Origin: Motiliproteus sp. SC1-56
GTDB lineage: Bacteria > Pseudomonadota > Gammaproteobacteria > Pseudomonadales > Balneatricaceae
Length of the DNA: 64,000 bases
Assembly: GCF_017309075.1 (NCBI RefSeq)
Contig: NZ_JAEMGS010000001.1
Coordinates: 124,001 to 188,000, forward strand
Direction of reading: 5' to 3'
Shown: piece by piece, positions 8,439 to 17,079 of the stretch
How positions within the stretch are numbered: the stretch's first letter is position 1
Layout of the letters: each line of letters starts with the position of its first letter
Program-made: the position numbers and the translations under genes
The notes under the pieces: generated by a model
Told to the model about the DNA's origin: nothing
What the model saw: the letters and a program-made list of their open reading frames with translations, nothing else
Database searches by the model: none

Positions 8439-11138
8439 TTAATAACCGTCACCACTTGCGCAGTTTTTCATGGCGTCACCACCGCAGGCCTCGTAATACC
8501 AGGAGCCCGCCGGTGCCCAGAGCGATATCCGCAGGTAGGCGTCCACGTAGTAAGGCTCTATGGTCTGGCCATTATCCCAAGAGCCTTGGGAGGTGCAGGT
8601 TTGGGTAATACCGGCGGCTTCCGGGCCGACACAGCGCATATTCACCAGAAACGCCTTGTTTTTCCACCCATGAGGGATGGCGATATGGCAGTTCATGCAG
8701 GCCTCGGTTCCCATGTTGCCGTCAGGAATATGGTTCCCGTAAAAGCCGCTGCCGTTGTTGTCGACCTCCGGTTGGTGACAGTTACCGCACAGGCCCAAGT
8801 TGTTTCGCGTGCTGCCAAGTCGCGTAATACCGGCGCTGGATGGGGGCCCAGGGTTCCACGGGTTGGTGGAGTCGGTCTTAAGCAGAAACTTGGTATTCGA
8901 ACCGTGGGGGCCTTGCACGGTGGAACGATCAGCCCCCCCGTTCGTGGTGTCCCAGGAGCCCTCGGCGCCGTGGCAGTCTGAACAGTACATGGTCTGGGCG
9001 CCGATGTTGTCGGCAAACGGGGCTCTGAAGTTTACGGGACCGGTTCCGCTGTTGATGCCGCGCCTGGCGCGATCCCTCCCGGTCGGGAACACCACCGGGT
9101 GCCAGGAGCGATGGTTGATATCCGGATCAAATAACGGACTACTACCCGGTGGAATATCACGTGAATCTTTAAAGCCGGACGTATCGTTGGCGTTGGTATT
9201 GCCCGGCCCCGACGCAACCGGTTCACAGCCACCACCACCGCACAGGTTACCGGCACTATTCCCTCCGCTATCGAAAGCTTCGGTGTTGCCGTCGGCGCCG
9301 CCCCCTGTGTTCAATACCTCACCCTGGTCGGTGCCCGATGTTGGCGGGTTAGTGGCGTTGACCGAGAGGAACTCGGCCGCCACGTTGGTGTAATAATCGA
9401 GCCCGTTGGTGTTGGCGGCCGTAGCGCCCCCGTGACCACCCAATGGAATATCGGTTTCCGAGCGGCCGCCACTAAGACGGTCGTTCTGGCTGTAGCTGGA
9501 GTGGCACTTGAAGCACAGTTGGTACTCCCGGGTCAGGTTGTCATTGAGTTCAGCCTGAGACAGGTCGCTGTTGCCCGGGTCGCCCGACTTGATCTCGAAA
9601 TCCGCGGCCGTCATCTGCTCCGGCCAGTTGACGCCCAGGCTGGTTCGGAAGAAAGACGGGTTGAGCAGATCGACCCCCCAGGCGCCCCGCAGCACCCCGG
9701 AGGCCACATTGCCCTCGCGACCGTCGGCCGGACCCGCGCTGGTTTCATCACGACCGGTCTCGTGAGTCCGCAGCGTATCGTCTCCCAGACCATCGGCGTT
9801 GCCGTTGAAGCGCACATTACGCATCACCCGGTGAGGGTTATGGCAATCGGTACACTCGGCGTGGCGGTTAGCATTGTTACCACCGTTTAGATTCGCAGGA
9901 TCCTCGACGAAATCGGCGTTGTGAATGTCGTGCGCCGGATTCCCGGTGGTGCGCTGATCATCGGTGGTGATGGGCATGCGCACGCTCTTGCCGAATTCGG
10001 TTTCGATATTGGGCACCGCATTGGTCGGCGAGCCGCTCGTTTCACTTTTGTTGACCACCGCGTTGGCGCTGGTGGTATGGCACTGGTAGCAGGTCTCCTC
10101 CACCGCCGCCTTGCCGCTAGTATCGGCGCCGGCGCGCATCAGCCGCGGCGCGCCAGACTCGGTGTGGGTGTCGTGGCAGTTAAGGCAGGCGGCTTTGTAG
10201 ACGGGCAGACCATCGGGGAACTCGCGGGTGGCCGCCGGCGTCGTCTTGTAGGTCTCGCCGGCAACGTTTTGCAGCGCGTGGGCGGAGGTTTCCCAGCCAT
10301 CCTTGTCATGGCAGGCCAGGCAGATGATGTCGTTTTCCTGGCTGTAGGTGCCGGTGGGCTCGGCCAGCTGGAAGCGGTTGAGGCGCAAAAACTTGATACT
10401 TTCCCCCAGGTGCTTGCTGCTGTCGGTCTCAGTAATGTGGGGGTCGTGACAGCTGGCACACTGTACCTGCCCGGCATTGCCGCTGCCGGTAGGTTCCAGG
10501 GGCAGCTTGGGCTTTGAGGCCAGTCCGTCGGCGCCGCGAACCCCCACCAATGTCTGCCCACCGTCGAGTATTTCCTGCTTGGCGTCGTTGGACGGCTCTC
10601 TCAGTTCGCCGTCGGATTGGGCCACGTCGAGATCCAGGTTGATGGAGATGGGATGGTCGTTGGTCAGGTCGGTACCCAGGCGGCGGGTATAACCGTCGGT
10701 ACCCAGCGGCATGCTGCCGTCTGTCTCGGTGCCAGTCATGGCGATGGTGCCGTCACCCACGTCCTGCCCAGGCTCGTTGCTGACGGTACCGATGGCGATG
10801 GTGCCATCGTGGCAGCTCAGACAGAGTTTGGAGCTGCCCTCGGGGGTACCCAGGGATTTACCAGCCAGGGAGGCGGCATCCAACGACGAGGAGCTGTACA
10901 TCGTATAGGTTTGGCCGCTGAGCGGACGGTTCCACAGCGGCCCGCCGCTGCCGGCATTGGCGCCGTGGGGGGTGTGGCAGAAGACGCAAATTTCGGTGGT
11001 TTCGGTGCTCTCCACTCCGCCGGAGTTGGCGGACAGGTTGTGCTTGGTTCTGGCGATATCGGAGACACGGGCCCCCTGCGCCCAGGCGCTGAGGAGCACC
11101 AGTGTTGCCGTTACCGCAAGAGCCAGAGTTTTTTTCAT
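8439..11138 (-). CDS. Secreted 11-haem c-type cytochrome (doubled-CxxCH type)
   Basis: An 899-residue protein with a signal peptide (MKKTLALAVTATLVLLSAWAQG). It has eleven CxxCH haem motifs, at residues 51, 106, 227, 273, 318, 350, 429, 542, 719, 784 and 814. Several carry the extended forms CxxCHTPH, CxxCHDPH, CxxCHDTH and CxxCHNPH seen in doubled-CxxCH cytochromes, including nanowire-type proteins. Between haems lie long Gly/Asn/Thr-rich linkers (about 560-700). The last 65 residues hold four non-haem cysteines (836, 848, 885, 893) in a Trp/Tyr-rich tail. An alternative TTG start at 11147 has the better-spaced AGGGA. Flanking NHL lipoprotein and ResB genes suggest an electron-transfer conduit or filament; the destination (periplasm, surface or filament) is not provable from sequence. 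Confidence 0.9.
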   Translation of the reverse strand: MKKTLALAVTATLVLLSAWAQGARVSDIARTKHNLSANSGGVESTETTEICVFCHTPHGANAGSGGPLWNRPLSGQTYTMYSSSSLDAASLAGKSLGTPEGSSKLCLSCHDGTIAIGTVSNEPGQDVGDGTIAMTGTETDGSMPLGTDGYTRRLGTDLTNDHPISINLDLDVAQSDGELREPSNDAKQEILDGGQTLVGVRGADGLASKPKLPLEPTGSGNAGQVQCASCHDPHITETDSSKHLGESIKFLRLNRFQLAEPTGTYSQENDIICLACHDKDGWETSAHALQNVAGETYKTTPAATREFPDGLPVYKAACLNCHDTHTESGAPRLMRAGADTSGKAAVEETCYQCHTTSANAVVNKSETSGSPTNAVPNIETEFGKSVRMPITTDDQRTTGNPAHDIHNADFVEDPANLNGGNNANRHAECTDCHNPHRVMRNVRFNGNADGLGDDTLRTHETGRDETSAGPADGREGNVASGVLRGAWGVDLLNPSFFRTSLGVNWPEQMTAADFEIKSGDPGNSDLSQAELNDNLTREYQLCFKCHSSYSQNDRLSGGRSETDIPLGGHGGATAANTNGLDYYTNVAAEFLSVNATNPPTSGTDQGEVLNTGGGADGNTEAFDSGGNSAGNLCGGGGCEPVASGPGNTNANDTSGFKDSRDIPPGSSPLFDPDINHRSWHPVVFPTGRDRARRGINSGTGPVNFRAPFADNIGAQTMYCSDCHGAEGSWDTTNGGADRSTVQGPHGSNTKFLLKTDSTNPWNPGPPSSAGITRLGSTRNNLGLCGNCHQPEVDNNGSGFYGNHIPDGNMGTEACMNCHIAIPHGWKNKAFLVNMRCVGPEAAGITQTCTSQGSWDNGQTIEPYYVDAYLRISLWAPAGSWYYEACGGDAMKNCASGDGY

Positions 11139-11156
11139 CACCACCAATCCGATTTC

Positions 11157-11176
11157 CCTGCACGCGCGATTGCAGG
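11157..11176 (-). promoter_or_regulatory. Small hairpin overlapping the ribosome site of the 11-haem cytochrome gene
   Basis: In the mRNA sense this is CCTGCA, an eight-base loop, then TGCAGG. The right arm contains the AGG of the AGGGA Shine-Dalgarno sequence in front of the cytochrome start. Such a stem could limit translation, but six base pairs is short and no ligand or RNA partner is evident. Confidence 0.3.
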
Positions 11177-11230
11177 CGCGATCCAGCGCCCTATTTTAAA
11201 CGCATAACAATCCTGCGGGTATGCCGCGGG

Positions 11231-12328
11231 TCAACTTCCACCCAGGTAATCCAGGGCAACCACCCGCCCGTTATCCAAATCCGAGATAAAAACCCGGTCC
11301 CGGTCGTCGACAAAGATCCCCGCCGGCAGCTGGAACACGGCCCTTGCGCCACTACCGCCGATAGGCAGCAGAAAGCGCCCCTCGGCATCGAAAACCAGCA
11401 CGCTGTCCACGAAGGAGTCAGAGACATAGACATGGCCCTGGCTGTCGACAGCGATCCCCTTGGGACGGGTAAAGTCCCCCAGGTAGCGTCCGCGTTTGCC
11501 GAAACTGAGCAAGTGCTCACCTTCGGTGTCGAACACCTGGATGCGGGCGTTCATGGAATCAACCACGTGCAGCCGGTTACGGGCAAACGCCAGGTGGATG
11601 GGGAAGTTGAACTCCCCTGCGCCCACCCCCCGTTGCCCAAAGGTGTCAAGCAGCTCACCCTTGTCGCTGAACACCTTGATGTCGTGGTCCTGGGTGTCCG
11701 CCACGTAGATCCGGCCCCGTGCGGGATCGCGGGCAATTCCGGTGGGCCGGTTCAGCACTCCTTTACCAAAAGTTCCCTTGGGTTGCCCCTCTCGGTCCAG
11801 GCGCGCCACCAGCCCCAGGTCAGCGTCGGTCACCAGCAGGTCGCCGTTGCTCGCCTTCACCAGGGCGACCGGCGTGATAAAGCGCTCGCCGTCAGGGGTG
11901 GCCCGGGTCCAGATCGGCAGGGCACCGCCGGTGGAGGCCGCATAGAGCGGGTCAAAGACAAAAATCCCCCCCCAGCCCACGTCCGCCACGTAAAGGGCGC
12001 CCAGCTCATCGCTCAACACGCCCTGGGGCGACTGCAGTTGCCGGCTGGTGTTGTCCTGGAACACGCCGGCGACCCAGTAAAGGGCCTTGGTGAAGGCGGC
12101 CGAGGCATCGTCCTCAAAGGAGGCATTCAGGTTCTGTTCGCCGTAGTAGAGGCCCGCCAGCCGATAGCGGGCCGTTTCTCCGCCGCGGGGCCAGGTCGGA
12201 CGTTCGTCCAGGGGGATGGCATCAACCGGGTTCTGCAGCGAATAGTTGGGGCCGGCGCAGGCACCCAGCAGCAGGGATAACAGGCAAAGGAGGACGGGGC
12301 CTAGACCGATTCCACGGTTTTTCATCAT
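11231..12328 (-). CDS. NHL-repeat beta-propeller lipoprotein
   Basis: A 365-residue lipoprotein. The signal peptide ends in the lipobox LLGAC (PVLLCLLSLLLGACAG). About six NHL repeats follow, each with the pattern P-x-G-[IV]-x-x-D-x-x-G-x-[IVL]-[YF]-V-[AS]-D, for example LQSPQGVLSDELGALYVAD, RPTGIARDPARGRIYVAD, RPKGIAVDSQGHVYVSD and LPAGIFVDDRDRVFISD. The ATG at 12328 is supported by GAGAGGTG nine bases upstream. It is the first gene of the leftward cytochrome cluster. NHL propellers are binding platforms and have been noted next to filament-forming multihaem cytochromes in Geobacter; a scaffold or assembly role here is inference. Confidence 0.88.
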   Translation of the reverse strand: MMKNRGIGLGPVLLCLLSLLLGACAGPNYSLQNPVDAIPLDERPTWPRGGETARYRLAGLYYGEQNLNASFEDDASAAFTKALYWVAGVFQDNTSRQLQSPQGVLSDELGALYVADVGWGGIFVFDPLYAASTGGALPIWTRATPDGERFITPVALVKASNGDLLVTDADLGLVARLDREGQPKGTFGKGVLNRPTGIARDPARGRIYVADTQDHDIKVFSDKGELLDTFGQRGVGAGEFNFPIHLAFARNRLHVVDSMNARIQVFDTEGEHLLSFGKRGRYLGDFTRPKGIAVDSQGHVYVSDSFVDSVLVFDAEGRFLLPIGGSGARAVFQLPAGIFVDDRDRVFISDLDNGRVVALDYLGGS

Positions 12329-12443
12329 GCGCGCGTTTACACCTCTCGCCCGACCGCCTTGAAGGCGCCATTCCATGGCAAACGTACGGATACTAAAGGG
12401 GTCCTGCCTCGATATCAACAAATGAGGGCCAACCACCCGACCT

Positions 12444-13118
12444 TTACCCGCCCAGAACGGCAAGGGGGTCAGGCCCCACCAGCCGTGAGTGAAGGGCGAG
12501 CAGCAGACCGTAAAGCACCAGGCCGCCACCGATGCGCGCCGGACCGATTCCGGACCAGTCCACCGAGGCGATGGAGGGCCAATTCCCTGTCCCCTCGCGC
12601 CAGACCGCCCACTGTTCGACGCGGAAACGCCGCCGGCGGTTCCCCTCGATGGTGCGGGTGCCGGTGAGGCTCAAGAGCAGCAACAGGCCGAACAGCACCA
12701 CCGCCGCCAGATCACCGTTGGCGGGCATGTGACTGCCAGCCCAAAGCGCCAGGGCCCACATCACCGGGTGGCGGGTCAGGGAGACGATCCCCGGCCGCCC
12801 CGGGTCGTAGCCTTGGGCGCCAAGCCCGAGCGAAAAGGGGTTGGATGAGCTGAGACCCGCTACCAGCAGGATGCAGGCAAAGGGCATCACCAGCACCGGC
12901 ACCCAGGCAGTCGCCGGGTGCCAGGGCCAGAGCAGCACGTAGGGGGCGCTGGCGAAGGCGTGACCAAGCCAGGCGAGAACAGCCAGGGAGAGCAGGCTGT
13001 AACCGAGCAAAAATCCCCGTTCGCCCAAGCGCTGCTCCAGCCTCCCGCGCCAGGACGGATGCATGGGCAGCAGGTGGCTGAACACGAACACACCGGCGGC
13101 GACCAACAACTCAATCAA
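12444..13118 (-). CDS. NnrU family membrane protein
   Basis: A 224-residue protein with about six hydrophobic segments. It has the NnrU signatures FVFSHLLPMHPSWRG near the N-terminus and RPGIVSLTRHPVMWALALWAGSH in the middle. NnrU proteins were first found near nitrite and nitric-oxide reductase genes and resemble isoprenylcysteine methyltransferase-like membrane proteins; their biochemical role is not settled. No denitrification gene is visible here. It follows the radical SAM gene on the same strand after 38 bases, so it could be the last gene of that operon. Confidence 0.82.
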   Translation of the reverse strand: MIELLVAAGVFVFSHLLPMHPSWRGRLEQRLGERGFLLGYSLLSLAVLAWLGHAFASAPYVLLWPWHPATAWVPVLVMPFACILLVAGLSSSNPFSLGLGAQGYDPGRPGIVSLTRHPVMWALALWAGSHMPANGDLAAVVLFGLLLLLSLTGTRTIEGNRRRRFRVEQWAVWREGTGNWPSIASVDWSGIGPARIGGGLVLYGLLLALHSRLVGPDPLAVLGG

Positions 13119-13156
13119 GGCCAGCGCCCCTCACTAGGCCTCCGCTCAGGCCGCGC

Positions 13157-14650
13157 TCAGTAATCGATCGCGTCCTTGAGTTCGCGCAGCCCCGCCATAT
13201 CGTGAGGGACCGGGTGGTCGCCGAAATCGAAGTGGTTGTGGAAGTCCTTCATCATCGCCTTGAAGGCGCTGAGCATGTAACGGCGCTTGAAGCCGTCGGG
13301 CAGTTCCAGCACCTCCTTCATCTTGTTGCCGTAGAAGGTCATGTAGCAGCGGGCGAGTTCGCGGTGCACCTGGTCCAGGGACATGTTGTCCGGCTCGATG
13401 ATCGGTGTCATCAGGTTGTACTTGGACCAGTCGTGGACCCGGATACGGCTCTTCATCTGCTTGTAGAGCGGGGTGAAGGGCATCGGCGTGATGAGCGGAA
13501 AGACCGCGATATCGGGGTTGAGGCGGATCGCCTCGTCGATGGTGGCGCTGACGCTCTCGGGGGTGTCCTCGGGGAAGCCGATCATGAACGAGGCCTCGGT
13601 CATGATATCCACCTCGCGCAGCAGGTCGATGGCCTCCTTGTTCATGTCCACGCTGGTGCCCTTGTTGAGGCTGTTGAGGGTGGTGTCGTCGCTGCTCTCG
13701 GCGCCCAGGTACATGTGAATAATGCCGGCGTCGCGGTACTTGTGCAGGATATCGGCGTCGCGAATGATGTCCTCGACCCGGGTCTCCATCAGCAGCCGTA
13801 CCGGAATTTGGGCCTCGATCAGCAGGTCCAGCTGGTGCTCCCAGCGTTCCCGATCCTTGGTGGGATAAGGGTCGATCAGGGTGATGAACTCCACCTGGTA
13901 GGTGTCCACCAGGTGGCGGATCTCCTCGATCACCAGTTCCGGCGAGCGCACCCGCCAGTCGCCGCGCCAGAACACCCGGTGGGAGCAGAAGGAACAGTCC
14001 ATCATGCAGCCGCGGGTGGTCATGATCGAGGCCATGCGCCCCCAGGGCTCGATGTTGTAGTGGTAGTCCTCCCAGTCCAGCAGGTGCCAGGCGGGCTGAT
14101 AATCATCGAGGTTTTCGATGTGGGGGCGCAGGCGGGTATTGACCACCTCCCCGTCATCGATAAAGGCCAGCCCCTTCACCTCGCGCCAGTTGATGGCCAG
14201 CCGCTCCGTATCGCTCCACAGGCGCAGCATCTCGGCAAAGGTGGCCTCGTTCTCCCCGCGCAGGACAAAATCCGGCGGCAGGCGCTCGGCGGTGAGAATC
14301 TCCTGGTACATAAAGGTGGGGTGGGGGCCCCCGATCAGGGTGGTGATCGACGGATCCACCTCCTTGGCGATCGCAAGCGCTTCCAATGCCGCCGGCACCG
14401 TGGCGGTGCTGATGGCGCCGGACACCGGCAGGTAGTCTAGGGAGACCACGCAATCGGGCCGGTAGCGCTGGATCTCGGCGCGCACCTCGTCAAAGGTGAC
14501 GTACTTGTTCATGGCATCGAAGATTTTCGCCTCGAAGCCGGCCTTGACCGCCACGCCGGCCAGGTAGGCCAGCTGCAGCGGTGGCCAGGTGCCGATCACC
14601 TGAACCCCCCAGCAGTGATAGGGAGGCGCGATAAAGAGAATCTTTTTCAT
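13157..14650 (-). CDS. B12-binding-domain radical SAM protein
   Basis: A 497-residue protein with an N-terminal cobalamin-binding Rossmann-like domain (from MKKILFIAPPYHCWGV to about residue 160, including TLIGGPHPTF). The radical SAM core follows, with cluster motif CMMDCSFC (CxxxCxxC) near residue 220. Members of this class perform methyl transfers, rearrangements or other radical reactions using a 4Fe-4S cluster, SAM and often cobalamin. The ATG at 14650 gives the family-typical N-terminus; a TTG at 14674 is also open. It lies downstream of a LuxE-like gene, a small membrane gene and tusA. Substrate unknown; a lipid or sulfur-containing substrate is a guess from the neighbours. Confidence 0.87.
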   Translation of the reverse strand: MKKILFIAPPYHCWGVQVIGTWPPLQLAYLAGVAVKAGFEAKIFDAMNKYVTFDEVRAEIQRYRPDCVVSLDYLPVSGAISTATVPAALEALAIAKEVDPSITTLIGGPHPTFMYQEILTAERLPPDFVLRGENEATFAEMLRLWSDTERLAINWREVKGLAFIDDGEVVNTRLRPHIENLDDYQPAWHLLDWEDYHYNIEPWGRMASIMTTRGCMMDCSFCSHRVFWRGDWRVRSPELVIEEIRHLVDTYQVEFITLIDPYPTKDRERWEHQLDLLIEAQIPVRLLMETRVEDIIRDADILHKYRDAGIIHMYLGAESSDDTTLNSLNKGTSVDMNKEAIDLLREVDIMTEASFMIGFPEDTPESVSATIDEAIRLNPDIAVFPLITPMPFTPLYKQMKSRIRVHDWSKYNLMTPIIEPDNMSLDQVHRELARCYMTFYGNKMKEVLELPDGFKRRYMLSAFKAMMKDFHNHFDFGDHPVPHDMAGLRELKDAIDY

Positions 14651-14714
14651 CACAAACTGCTTAAACCTGGACAATCACGGGTGGACGCGGCTGCGCCGGA
14701 TGGAGTGACATATC

Positions 14715-16118
14715 TTAACTGGAACCGGAGGGCTTTTCCCGCTCTTTGTCCCCGTTCTGGCCCTGTTCCACCAGCTGTTCGATGCCCTCACCGCAGGGAC
14801 AGTCCGCCCCCATGGTCTCCATGTCGGCCTCGGGCGAGCGCGCGGGACCGTTGGCCGTCGGGTTCGGCACCGGCGCGGGAGCCCGCGGCTGGCGCTTACC
14901 CAAGGAGAGCAGCCCCATCTTGAAGCGGATGGAGAAGTTAACGTAGTTCTCCAGGAAACGGAAAATGCGATTGTCCCCCATGGGCCCCACGGTGCGCTCG
15001 GCAGGCAGCAGAGAGACCTTGCCGTCCTCGACCTGGGCGCGACCGATGATACGGAAGCTGCCGTCCTCCAGGGCCACCCCCAGGTTGTCGCTCTGCACCC
15101 CCAGCACGGTGGGCAGGTTGGCCAGATCGAAGTGCCGCAGCAGACCCACTTCGCCCGCGGGCAGGGGCTCGAGGGTGTGCGGGTCCACCACCTGGGTACG
15201 GGTCCAGGGGGGCGGGATCATGCGCCGGGGACCGGGCCGCAGGCCGTGGGTGCGATCGTGCAGGGGATTTTCAAAGTAGTTGGTGGCGCTTTCGGCCATG
15301 CCCAGCACGTTGATGCAGTGATCGGCCTGAATCCTCAGGATCTCTTCGGCCATGCGGTAGTACTGGTTACGGTCCATCTCCCCGAAACGGCCCCGGTAGC
15401 CGCCGCCGTCACCGATGCGGCTGCCTTCGGGCAGGCGGAAGGAGAGGCCGCGCTTTTGGCACGCCTGAAAGAAGTAGACAAAGGCCCCGGTCGCGCCGAT
15501 AAAAGCCACCGGCTGGCCGCTGCGCTCGGCCTCGGTCAGGGCCTCCACCATGCCCTTGATGTCGATGCCGCTGCGCTCCAGCAGAAAGCGGCTGTTGTCC
15601 GCGCCGAACCGGACCCGGGTCTCCTCCATGCCCATGGCCATGCCCATGGAGGGGGCCATCTGCGGGCTCGGGGCCAGGATCAGCACCCGGCAGCGGGGCT
15701 TCCCCGCGGCCTCGCGGGCCTTGAGGTCGGGAAACAGGTAGGCCTCGGTCATCACCCGGTTGGCGGCGAAAACCAGTTCCCGGCCCTGGGCGTCGCGGAA
15801 GATCTGGCCCCGCTTGTTGGCCGTGGTGCCGGAGGTCAGCTGTGCCATCACCGCCTCTTCCTGCGGGAACGAGGTGACCAGGGTGTCCTTGAAGGCGTTG
15901 GTGGGAAAGGCCGGGATCTGCTCCCAGCGGTCGACGTTCTCCGGCGTCACGCCGCGGGCGTCGCAGTATTCGCGGAACGGATCATTGGCCCGGTACTGGT
16001 AGGCGAACAGGCGCAGCGCCAGCGGCTCAAATGCCGCCGCATCCCCGTTGATGCCCGCCTCGATCCGCGCACCGATGGCGGCGGCCAGCGCTTCGCGCTC
16101 CGCAGTCAGTGCGTCCAT
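14715..16118 (-). CDS. LuxE/acyl-protein synthetase-like adenylate-forming protein
   Basis: A 467-residue protein resembling the LuxE / acyl-protein synthetase family (AMP-forming activation of carboxylic acids). Visible blocks are IPAFPTNAFKDTLVTSF, the phosphate-binding-like QLTSGTTANKRGQ (about 92-104), FIGATGAFVYFF and GDGGGYRGRFGEMDRNQYY, and a C-terminal GLLRHFDLANLP region. The end carries a Pro-rich linker and a CPCG pair (ADCPCGEGIEQL), which LuxE lacks. The gene overlaps the upstream small membrane gene by 13 bases and precedes the radical SAM gene by 64. No luxCDAB genes are present, so bioluminescence is not implied. The acyl substrate is unknown. Confidence 0.75.
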   Translation of the reverse strand: MDALTAEREALAAAIGARIEAGINGDAAAFEPLALRLFAYQYRANDPFREYCDARGVTPENVDRWEQIPAFPTNAFKDTLVTSFPQEEAVMAQLTSGTTANKRGQIFRDAQGRELVFAANRVMTEAYLFPDLKAREAAGKPRCRVLILAPSPQMAPSMGMAMGMEETRVRFGADNSRFLLERSGIDIKGMVEALTEAERSGQPVAFIGATGAFVYFFQACQKRGLSFRLPEGSRIGDGGGYRGRFGEMDRNQYYRMAEEILRIQADHCINVLGMAESATNYFENPLHDRTHGLRPGPRRMIPPPWTRTQVVDPHTLEPLPAGEVGLLRHFDLANLPTVLGVQSDNLGVALEDGSFRIIGRAQVEDGKVSLLPAERTVGPMGDNRIFRFLENYVNFSIRFKMGLLSLGKRQPRAPAPVPNPTANGPARSPEADMETMGADCPCGEGIEQLVEQGQNGDKEREKPSGSS

Positions 16119-16453
16119 ACGTAGCTCATGATGCTGCCACCGATGAAAGCGGTTCCCAGCACCGCGTGTTTGACGATCAGCATCTGCTTCTTCACCTGCC
16201 AGTTGTCCTTGCTGATGCCACCGTCGCCGCGGCGGTCAAACAGGAAGCGGAACAGCCCGGTCAGGCAGACCAGCAGCAGCGAGACCCAGCAAAAGGTAAA
16301 GAAAAAGCTGTTGAGCTCCGCCAGCCAGGGGCCGGGCGCCCCCAGTTCCGCGGCCTTGACCTTGAGCACGTAGAGGGTGACGAAGCTGCCGAACCAGAGG
16401 CCGGTAAAGAGGTCATGGCTGAAGTTATTGAGCAGGATAAGCCAGGGTTTCAA
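16106..16453 (-). CDS. Small three-helix membrane protein, unknown function
   Basis: A 115-residue protein with three predicted membrane segments (about 8-30, 47-70 and 92-112) and a basic/polar loop between the second and third. Histidines lie at the membrane edges (H13, H96, H115), a pattern seen in haem- or copper-binding membrane proteins, but no recognised motif is present. It sits between tusA and the LuxE-like gene on the same strand and overlaps the latter, so it is part of that operon. I do not recognise the family. Confidence 0.7.
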   Translation of the reverse strand: MKPWLILLNNFSHDLFTGLWFGSFVTLYVLKVKAAELGAPGPWLAELNSFFFTFCWVSLLLVCLTGLFRFLFDRRGDGGISKDNWQVKKQMLIVKHAVLGTAFIGGSIMSYVWTH

Positions 16454-16486
16454 GCGATCTCTCCGAAAGGGCGCGAGAAGCGCCGG

Positions 16487-16741
16487 TTACTGTTTTTCGA
16501 CCTGGCCCAGCCAGCTCGCGTCGGGACGCTGCTGCAGGCTGAGCAGGCGGTGGCCGGTGGCCTCGCACCAGGCGGGCAGGTCGTCTTCGATACCCGGATC
16601 GTCCGCCAGCAGCCGAAGCGACTCGCCGCTGGCGAGGGTTTCCATTCGTTCCTGGAGACGAATAAGCGGCAGGGGGCAGCGCAGCCCCCGGGCATCAACC
16701 TCGGACGTGCAGGTGATATCGCTGGTCGTGATGGATGACAT
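16487..16741 (-). CDS. TusA/SirA-like sulfur carrier protein
   Basis: An 84-residue protein with the TusA-family signature DARGLRCPLPLIRL (residues 17-30), where the CPxP cysteine (C22) carries persulfide sulfur. The C-terminal half has the usual alternating strand/helix pattern with a short extension. TusA proteins pass sulfur to tRNA thiolation, molybdopterin or sulfur-oxidation enzymes. Here the gene leads an operon with a membrane protein, a LuxE-like enzyme and a radical SAM enzyme, so its recipient may be specific to that pathway rather than tRNA. Start ATG 16741. Confidence 0.85.
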   Translation of the reverse strand: MSSITTSDITCTSEVDARGLRCPLPLIRLQERMETLASGESLRLLADDPGIEDDLPAWCEATGHRLLSLQQRPDASWLGQVEKQ

Positions 16742-16881
16742 GAAGGACGTTTAACCCGGCCCCGTGACAAGGAAAGCGGGGCCTGTGGCAGTCCCGCGCT
16801 GCGGGCCAGCATACTGTATCGCGCCCGCGCCTGGCAACGCGGCCCGGGAAAGGGGCGAACCCGTTCCCGGGTGAGCCGGGA

Positions 16882-17079
16882 TCAGTCTTCGAAGTCGTAA
16901 TCGATCAGTGCTTTGCGCAGGCGCTTGCGCTCGAAGTGATCCTCGATGGCGCGGCGGGCCTTGAGGTTGCGGTCGCAGGCGGCCTTGCGCTCGGCCTGCT
17001 GGGTTTCGGAGTCGAGCTCCATGAAGATATCGAAAATCTGGGACTGCAGGTTATTCAGCTGGGGGTCGTTTCGCATCAT
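16882..17079 (-). CDS. PA3496-family small protein
   Basis: A 65-residue charged protein. Its C-terminal half, ARRAIEDHFERKRLRKAL followed by DYDFED, matches the PA3496 family of small putative envelope-integrity proteins of pseudomonads and relatives. The start at 17079 was chosen because GGAG lies eight bases upstream; ATGs at 17085 and 17109 are less well spaced. No signal peptide or membrane segment. It stands alone between tusA and hexR. Function unknown. Confidence 0.75.
   Translation of the reverse strand: MMRNDPQLNNLQSQIFDIFMELDSETQQAERKAACDRNLKARRAIEDHFERKRLRKALIDYDFED

Noticed and set aside
14715-16118. Bioluminescence (lux) operon
   Set aside because: Only a LuxE-like gene is present; luxC, luxD, luxA and luxB are missing and the neighbours are unrelated.
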